Shown one piece after another: positions 58,758 through 64,000 of a stretch of 64,000 nt of DNA (position 1 is the first letter of the stretch; every line of letters starts with the position of its first letter). Position numbers and translations under genes: made by a program. The notes below the pieces were generated by a model. It was not told the DNA's origin. It did not search any database and saw only the letters and a program-made list of their open reading frames with translations. Source of the stretch: Oligella urethralis DSM 7531 (GTDB lineage: Bacteria > Pseudomonadota > Gammaproteobacteria > Burkholderiales > Burkholderiaceae_B); NCBI RefSeq assembly GCF_000372065.1, contig NZ_AQVB01000007.1, positions 52,884 to 116,883 on the forward strand, written 5' to 3'.

Positions 58758-59522
58758 TTATAAAAAGCAACCCAGCTCGCGAGAGATGTCTTTGGCGGCA
58801 CGTTTTAAGTCCTGACTCCACGCATATTGGATACGTGCAGCCGGCGCAGACAGGGATAAACCAGCCACGACCCGTCCCTGCTCATTAAGAATCGCTGCTG
58901 CCAAACAACGCACCCCCTCTTCTAGTTCCTCGTTATCAATGGCAAAGCCCTGCTGATGAATCGCCGCTAATTCATTTTTTAATCGCTGCACTTCATTGAC
59001 GCTTTTGGCGGTACTCGCCGGAATACCGGTACGTTGCACATAATCCAGTAATTCCACCGCATCAAAATCCGCCAAAAAGAGCTTACCTACGGCAGTTAAA
59101 TGCAAGGGGGCTCGTCCGCCAATGGGTCGCACCACATGAATGCCTGATTGACCGCTCCAACAGCGTTCGATATAAACAATATCATCGCCCTGTCGAATCG
59201 ATAAATTAATGGTCTCACCGGTTTTTCTATGCAATTCCTGCATTTGCGGATAGGCTAATTCCTGAATATTGAGTCGATTTTTAACCAAATGGCCTAACTC
59301 CAACAAACGCAAACCGAGTTGATAGCGACCGCCTGGCAAATGCTCGACAAACTGAGCAAGCACTAAGTCATTTAAAATTCGATGACAGGTAGAAATATTT
59401 AAGTCGCTCTGCGCCACCAAATCCTTAAGACTCAAGGGCTCAGTTGATTGAGCGAGTAACTCCATCAACCGCGCCGCACGCTCAAGTACCTGAATCGAAT
59501 ATTTAGACCTACCCTCTGTCAT
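58758..59522 (-). CDS. IclR family transcriptional regulator
   Basis: 254 residues. An N-terminal winged helix (about 7-70: SIQVLERAARLMELLA, SLKDLVAQSDLNISTCHRIL) is followed by the IclR effector domain (HLTAVGKLFLADFD, GFAIDNEELEEGVRCLAAAI). Targets and ligand are unknown. It is 15 bases downstream of the CinA-like gene on the same strand, so it probably shares that transcript, and is divergent from nothing nearby; control of adjacent phasin is not evident. Confidence 0.92.
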   Translation of the reverse strand: MTEGRSKYSIQVLERAARLMELLAQSTEPLSLKDLVAQSDLNISTCHRILNDLVLAQFVEHLPGGRYQLGLRLLELGHLVKNRLNIQELAYPQMQELHRKTGETINLSIRQGDDIVYIERCWSGQSGIHVVRPIGGRAPLHLTAVGKLFLADFDAVELLDYVQRTGIPASTAKSVNEVQRLKNELAAIHQQGFAIDNEELEEGVRCLAAAILNEQGRVVAGLSLSAPAARIQYAWSQDLKRAAKDISRELGCFL

Positions 59523-59537
59523 CGCTGTCCGCCGACA

Positions 59538-60332
59538 CTAGAAACTAAAACGACCGCCGACGCGCAACACCTCACCGCGCAAAAAGTCATAGGCTTCCTT
59601 AAGCGAGCTCTCGTTTTTACCCTTAACCCCTAAATCTATAAAGCCAGGGGTATCACCTTGCGCCATTTTAGGCAAACTAAAGGTCGTCACATCAGGCCAA
59701 CGGCTCTCAATCTCCTCTAATGAAGGCGCAATTCGTGACTCGGGGATATGATAGACATTCACCGCCAAGGTTTTAGTGGGGTTATTTTGCAATGCCAAGT
59801 ACTTATTATCCAGCACCCACTCAAACATCGCCCAAGCCATTTCAGGAAAACCGGGTACAAAGGTATGATCCTTAATAAAAAAGCCAGGGATACGATTATA
59901 AAAATTAGGCACAATCTCAGCGCCCTCGGGAAACACCCCCATGGCTAAACGGCGCTGGTTTTCAGGGGCGCCCATATCCTGATCAATCTTACCAATGGCG
60001 GCGCGACTCATTACATACTCCATAATCAAGGCCTCAGCCTCTGGATGAAGCACTAATGGCACGCCGAGCGCCTTAGCCGCAGCCTCACGGGTTTTATCAT
60101 CTGGGGTGGCACCGATACCACCGGTAGAAAAAACGATATCACCACTGGCAAAGGTTTCTCGATAAATTCGCACTAACTCATCTAAGTCATCGCCAATAAA
60201 GCGCGCCCACGATAAGTCCATACCTCGTGCACTAAGCAACTCAATCACTTTACTCAAATGCTTGTCTTGACGACGACCAGATAAAATCTCATCACCGACG
60301 ATGATTAAGCCAAACTTTCTGGACTTAGGCAT
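59538..60332 (-). CDS. CinA/MoaB-type molybdopterin-binding domain protein
   Basis: 264 residues from ATG 60332 (GGGAG at 5-nt spacing); ATG 60356 is less well placed. The MoCF-binding fold is clear: IIVGDEILSGRRQDKH, IVFSTGGIGATPDDKT with the conserved GGxGxTxDD, and PGFFIKDHTFVPGFPEM. It is the N-terminal CinA-like module alone; the C-terminal nicotinamide amidase domain of true CinA (about 150 residues) is absent. The stand-alone form may act as an ADP-ribose type pyrophosphatase like CinA COG1058 proteins. Confidence 0.85.
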   Translation of the reverse strand: MPKSRKFGLIIVGDEILSGRRQDKHLSKVIELLSARGMDLSWARFIGDDLDELVRIYRETFASGDIVFSTGGIGATPDDKTREAAAKALGVPLVLHPEAEALIMEYVMSRAAIGKIDQDMGAPENQRRLAMGVFPEGAEIVPNFYNRIPGFFIKDHTFVPGFPEMAWAMFEWVLDNKYLALQNNPTKTLAVNVYHIPESRIAPSLEEIESRWPDVTTFSLPKMAQGDTPGFIDLGVKGKNESSLKEAYDFLRGEVLRVGGRFSF

Positions 60333-60468
60333 AGGGGCTCCCTTATGATTTAACATGTGTTAGTAAATTGCACATAATAATAGACGGCATTTGCGAATTC
60401 AGGTATAAATGCTGATGCAAAAGATTAATAGAAGTTTATCAAATCGCTTCTACACTACGGGTTTATCC

Positions 60469-60870
60469 ATGTCTTTTTTTATAAAAGCTTTTGAACACAT
60501 TGATGAAATTCAAGCGGCGCTTGCAGCCAACAATCAACGTATTGTGGTCTGTTATTGTGCCGCTTGGTGTCGCACCTGTGATGGCTACTTAGAGGCCTTT
60601 AAGGAACTGAGCCAGAAGTTTCCCGAGCAGGTGTTTTTATGGGTGGATATTGAGGATGAAGAGTCCTTACTGGACGATTTGGATGTAGAAAATTTTCCCA
60701 CCATTTTGATTCAAGAAGCGGGCAGCAATCGATTTTTTGGCACCATGCTGCCTTATATTGCCCATCTGGAGCGGTTGTTACTAAATACGCAGGAGGGTCA
60801 GGTCATCAAAAGTGATGAGGGACCTAGAGCGATTAGCGAGCTACTAGCCGCAGGCGCGACCGATAAGTAG
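60469..60870 (+). CDS. Thioredoxin family protein
   Basis: 133 residues from ATG 60469; an upstream in-frame ATG at 60409 would add 20 non-conserved residues. Thioredoxin fold with redox site WCRTC (Cys34, Cys37) instead of the usual WCGPC, and cis-Pro in VENFPTILI. No signal peptide, so it should be cytoplasmic. The CRTC site is seen in a Burkholderiales subgroup of small thioredoxin-like proteins. The partner is unknown. It is monocistronic. Confidence 0.82.
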   Translation: MSFFIKAFEHIDEIQAALAANNQRIVVCYCAAWCRTCDGYLEAFKELSQKFPEQVFLWVDIEDEESLLDDLDVENFPTILIQEAGSNRFFGTMLPYIAHLERLLLNTQEGQVIKSDEGPRAISELLAAGATDK

Positions 60871-60896
60871 TCGCCCCAAGACTGACTTGATACGGC

Positions 60897-62321
60897 TTAT
60901 TCTCGACTAGATTTTCTACCACCACCGAGCAAAACCGCCAACATTGGCTCTTGCCGTTCGTGTGAACGTTGTGGTTTGCCGGTGGCTGCTGGTGCATCAC
61001 TTAGATCCGGCTCATACGGCTTATAGAAAAAGGCATCAATCGGTTCACGCTTCGCCTGCTGCTGATAGGAGCGACGTGGCTGCTCTTTTGCCCGTTCAAT
61101 AAAGGTCTCAGGAATGGTTAATTGCGCTAGTTGCAGATCCTGCTTAACCAGCTCCTGGATATTGGCTAATAGCATTGATTCCTCGGCCTCATCATAAAAG
61201 GCAATGGCCGTCCCTTTGGCACCAGCACGCCCTGTTCTACCGATACGATGCACATAATCCTCGGGATTAAAAGGTAAGTCATAGTTAATCACACAAGGCA
61301 AGCCAGCCACATCCAAACCACGTGCTGCCACATCCGTTGCCACCAATACCTGCACCTTAGCCGCTTTAAAATCCTCTAGCGTCTTAGTCCGTTCAAATTG
61401 CGAACGATCCCCATGAATGGGCTCGGCCGATATCCCCTCTTGCACCAAAAAGCGACTTAATCGATTCACTTCGAGCTTGGTATTAGCAAACACAATCACC
61501 TGCTCTGAATAATGCGTCATCAACAAATACAACAGGGCTGAACGCTTATCCTGCGCATTGACTTGATAGACGATTTGAGTCACGGTATCTGCGGTCTGAT
61601 TGTTATTTGCCACGGTAATTTCAACGGGATGGTTGAGAATACTCCGAGCTAATTTACGAATATCGGGACTAAAGGTAGCGGAAAACAACAGATTCTGACG
61701 TTGCTTAGGCAAATAACTAACAATTCGCTCAAGATCAGGCATAAAGCCCATATCCAACATACGGTCGGCCTCATCTAGCACCAAGACACCCACTTGGCTT
61801 AAATTGACATTTTTTTGTTCTAAATGATCTAATAAACGGCCGGGGGTTGCGATTAATAACTCGCAACCTTGGCGCAACTCATCCCGTTGGGGACGAATAT
61901 CAACCCCACCATAAATGGCGGTGGAACGTAAGGCAGAGGTACTACAATAGCGCTCGACATTTTCTGCCACCTGATCAGCCAATTCACGGGTCGGCGTTAA
62001 AATCAAGGCACGCACGGGATGACGTGCAGGCGAAGTACTGTGACTCGCAAAAGGCATGATGCGATGCAAGACCGGCAAGGTAAATGCCGCTGTCTTACCC
62101 GTACCGGTTTGCGCCGCCCCCATCACATCACGCCCAGCCAATACGGCTGGAATCGATTGTGCCTGAATTGGGGTGGGCTTTGTGTAGCCACTATGAGCAA
62201 TGGCTTTTAACAGGTCGGGATGTAAGCCGAAGTCCTCAAATGATAACTGCTCGTTGTCGGCAGCGGGACTGCTATCGGAGCTGCTTGAATTATTATTGTT
62301 ATTACTTAAATGACGCTGCAT
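60897..62321 (-). CDS. rhlE: DEAD-box RNA helicase, RhlE type
   Basis: 474 residues. A low-complexity Asn/Ser N-terminus is followed by the helicase core: Q-motif GYTKPTPIQAQSIP, motif I AQTGTGKT, PTRELA, TPGR, DEAD in VLDEADRMLDMGF, SAT, ATDVAARGLD and HRIGRTGRAG. The C-terminal tail (about 390-474) is basic and lacks an RNA-recognition DbpA domain. RhlE-type proteins help ribosome assembly and RNA decay, particularly in the cold. Monocistronic. Confidence 0.93.
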   Translation of the reverse strand: MQRHLSNNNNNSSSSDSSPAADNEQLSFEDFGLHPDLLKAIAHSGYTKPTPIQAQSIPAVLAGRDVMGAAQTGTGKTAAFTLPVLHRIMPFASHSTSPARHPVRALILTPTRELADQVAENVERYCSTSALRSTAIYGGVDIRPQRDELRQGCELLIATPGRLLDHLEQKNVNLSQVGVLVLDEADRMLDMGFMPDLERIVSYLPKQRQNLLFSATFSPDIRKLARSILNHPVEITVANNNQTADTVTQIVYQVNAQDKRSALLYLLMTHYSEQVIVFANTKLEVNRLSRFLVQEGISAEPIHGDRSQFERTKTLEDFKAAKVQVLVATDVAARGLDVAGLPCVINYDLPFNPEDYVHRIGRTGRAGAKGTAIAFYDEAEESMLLANIQELVKQDLQLAQLTIPETFIERAKEQPRRSYQQQAKREPIDAFFYKPYEPDLSDAPAATGKPQRSHERQEPMLAVLLGGGRKSSRE

Positions 62322-62672
62322 ATGGATTTGTAATACCTACTTCTCTATAAAATCTATGTTGTAAAGCTCATTTTACTACAGGGCGTCTTAGCTACCCTGA
62401 TTAATAAAGAAAAAAGCAGATTCATCGATTAAGTTGCTGAGGAAACTCCCATTATTCACTCCTAATAAGTCACAATCACAGCCCCAATGCAAAGAGAATG
62501 ATTCATTTAACATCAGCTATCGAAGGCTCTATTGCTAAGCATCACTCGCACGAACAGCTCTGCACGATAGTGTGGGTCCTGGCTTTTTCGTCCAAGATTG
62601 GTTGGGTATGAGGGGGGGGGTGTAATTGTCGTTAAGAATCGGTGAGCTCAAGAAAAATAGATCTTATCTCTC
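62322..62672. other. Intergenic region between rhlE and the DNA-binding protein gene
   Basis: 351 bases with no gene seen. It should hold the rhlE promoter (-). It contains a run of nine G at 62612-62620, an unusual homopolymer for this genome. Confidence 0.45.
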
Positions 62673-63675
62673 TCAACGGTCCTTTAAACGCTTAAAGACA
62701 GCTAACATTTCAGGATCTAATAGCTGCTTCTCTAATGATTTGCTACGCTCACCTAAGAATGCTTCAAAATCACTTTCAGGAATTGCGTCGATATAATGGG
62801 CCAGTTTATTATGTTGAACACTGCGAAAGCCTAGATCTCGACTTGCCATTTTTATTCGCGCATCTTCAATTGAGGGTTTTAAATAAGGATTATCTTCAGC
62901 CTGACTGATCAATAGATCGAGCTCTATGGGTTGAAGTTTACGCCCTAATTCCTGACTCTTTTGTTTCATCTCATTGGCTAAGCCATGTTCAAAGCTAGCT
63001 ATTAGATTTAAAACTTCGGAGTACATCGTATTACGGACCTTATCTTTTTCAGAGAGTTTTAATATCTCTCGATACTCAGCCGCATTCTCACGGAAAACTG
63101 CCTGATATATTTTATTAGTATAAATAGCGTATTTAATATTTGGCATATTTAGATACTGCTCTAAAGCATCGCTAAACTCTTTGCGATAGCTCTCTTCTCT
63201 AAATGCTGCTGGCAGGTAATCCGATACACGTTGATTAATATACTTTGTGTGTCCCCCTGCTTTTTCCGCAATCAAATCTATGACAATATCTAGCATACGG
63301 CTGCGAATTGCCTTGGCAACATCGCTTTCAGTCACCAACATTGCTAAATTTAAGAGCGTTCGAAATGTAAAAATCCCAAGTACTGGAGTTTTAGGGCTGA
63401 TGTTAGCGACACTCATGTCGCTAACATAGCTTGATTTTAGTGACTGCAAAGCTTTACCGCGAATGACTCGATAACCATTTTCAGATAACTCTTCAGCATA
63501 ATCGCGCAAATAGCGATCTACTGTGCGCTCATCAATCGCTAACAGATTCGCTATTTCCTCTTTTATAAAAACAGTTTCTCCCTCAAATTTACGACCGCCT
63601 AATTCCAGATGTTCCTTTAATTTTGATACTGCATATCGATTATTTAAAATATTTTTACGGGCAACATTTGATTGA
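62673..63675 (-). pseudogene. Predicted DNA-binding protein, 5' end replaced by an IS200/IS605 insertion
   Basis: About 334 residues of native sequence remain. An N-terminal helix-turn-helix (VFIKEEIANLLAIDERTVDR) is followed by a region with ISPKTPVLGIFTFRTLLNLA and RSRMLDIVIDLIAEK, then a long helical C-terminal half. I recall similar proteins annotated as DNA-binding and encoded near Doc/Fic toxins, but cannot confirm the family. The open frame continues across the element's right end to ATG 63731 and would give a chimeric start of about 18 residues from the element. The sequence from 63675 downwards has no in-frame ATG, GTG or TTG for the first 24 codons, so the original start was on the other side of the insertion. 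Confidence 0.65.
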
Positions 63676-64000
63676 TTGACATCCTCCCCGGCCTGAAGGC
63701 CGGAGATTCCTACGGCGCTCAGCTGCGGCATTGAGCCGCACCTGAATCGCTTCGGTGGGTTTCTGCTGCTGGCGGCATGACTGCACCGCTCACTTCACAG
63801 GCGAACCGGGCGTGTCCCGCCCTTAGAACATTGATCGCGCCGACGAGATCGGCGTTTTCCTCGAAACCGCATTCCACGCACTCGAACCGGGCTTGCGTCT
63901 GGCGGTTCTCAGCCGACACATGACCGCAGCACGGACAGCTGCGGCTCGTATTCTGCGGCGGCACAGCGATGAGGTATCCGCCGTTCCACGCCAACTTGTA
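63676..64000 (-). mobile_element. IS200/IS605 (tnpB-type) element, right end, running off the window
   Basis: The right end is the minus-strand order GTAGGAATC, hairpin (CCGGCCT 63688-63694 with AGGCCGG 63697-63703), GGGGAGGA, GTCAA ending at 63676. It follows a tnpB 3' end and differs in base composition (much higher G+C) from the DNA to its left. The tail around the tnpB stop and right end is where the guide (omega) RNA of TnpB systems lies; the guide would be read from the flank just left of 63676. Confidence 0.8.
63719..64000 (-). CDS. tnpB: RNA-guided nuclease TnpB (OrfB), C-terminal part, 5' end outside window
   Basis: The frame is open to the window edge; 93 residues are seen. It begins YKLAWNGGYLIAVPP, then the OrfB zinc ribbon CPCCGHV ... 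CVECGFEE and NADLVGAINVLRAGHA, which carries the last RuvC aspartate and the Asn-Ile-Leu helix of TnpB. The tail after that is short and low in family conservation. TnpB cuts DNA matching a guide RNA made from the element's right end, helping the element keep its place. It has a much higher G+C content than its surroundings, indicating recent arrival. Confidence 0.85.
   Translation of the reverse strand, partial: YKLAWNGGYLIAVPPQNTSRSCPCCGHVSAENRQTQARFECVECGFEENADLVGAINVLRAGHARFACEVSGAVMPPAAETHRSDSGAAQCRS

Overview
The window looks like chromosomal DNA of a low-to-mid GC betaproteobacterium of the Burkholderiales, most like Alcaligenaceae (an Oligella-like organism is compatible; no species can be fixed from the sequence alone). 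The reasons are a TAXI-type TRAP system with a DUF1850 protein, a Calvin-type class II aldolase, a phasin with TGC-rich operators, a DUF1841 protein, and an ilvI-ilvH-ilvC / psd-pssA / rpsO-pnp neighbourhood that I recall as a conserved block in this order.

Layout. 1-4.1 kb: the end of a CoA-transferase/hydrolase gene and a TAXI TRAP transporter operon. 4.2-9.4 kb: yaaA and serS, a cytochrome b561, fructose-bisphosphate aldolase and a nitrilase-family hydrolase. 9.4-18.8 kb: an envelope block on the minus strand reading alpha-2-macroglobulin, PbpC, a lipoprotein and a YiiX-like peptidase. 19.1-23.1 kb: an ABC importer of the nitrate/sulfonate/taurine class with a linked FAD-dependent amine/amino-acid oxidase-like enzyme. 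23.1-25.3 kb: an A+T-rich accessory patch with a deleted IS3-family remnant, a degenerate repeat array and a class II Fic AMPylase-like gene. 25.4-28.3 kb: tRNA-Ser, tRNA-Leu and a DUF1841-MoxR-VWA set. 28.5-33.5 kb: icd next to its kinase/phosphatase aceK, then a PAP2 phosphatase and glycosyltransferase pair behind a textbook Pho box. 33.5-39.1 kb: tRNA-Pro, pnp, rpsO, a tnpB-less IS200/IS605-type element, an OmlA/BamE-like lipoprotein, pssA and psd. 39.3-44.3 kb: a nitroreductase and a Fur-boxed ferrous-iron island (feoA, frameshifted feoB, two periplasmic proteins, a Cys-rich FeoB-associated peptide). 44.5-48.7 kb: a PhnP-like phosphodiesterase overlapping the end of an ilvI-ilvH-ilvC operon. 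49.1-54.4 kb: an FUSC exporter and a second, DctPQM-type TRAP operon. 54.5-57.9 kb: 21-bp tandem repeats, then Nudix hydrolase, aat, bpt (N-degron transferases) and pyrD. 57.9-62.3 kb: phasin, IclR regulator, CinA/MoaB-like protein, thioredoxin-like protein and an RhlE-type DEAD-box helicase. 62.6-64 kb: a predicted DNA-binding protein whose 5' end is cut by a high-GC tnpB (IS200/IS605) element that runs off the window.

How it fits together. Most of the window is housekeeping metabolism plus nutrient-responsive modules that carry visible control sites: a Pho box (PAP2/glycosyltransferase), a Fur box (feo), an icd palindrome, paired phasin operators, and leader hairpins for pnp and rpsO. The less ordinary parts are the two IS200/IS605 right ends that share termini but differ by compensating hairpin changes (one without any tnpB, abutting the rpsO leader), the fic region with its repeats, the Pho-controlled possible lipid-remodelling pair, and the iron island that appears to split an otherwise conserved ilv-psd-pssA-rpsO-pnp block. 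No CRISPR array, rRNA operon, prophage or complete insertion sequence was seen.
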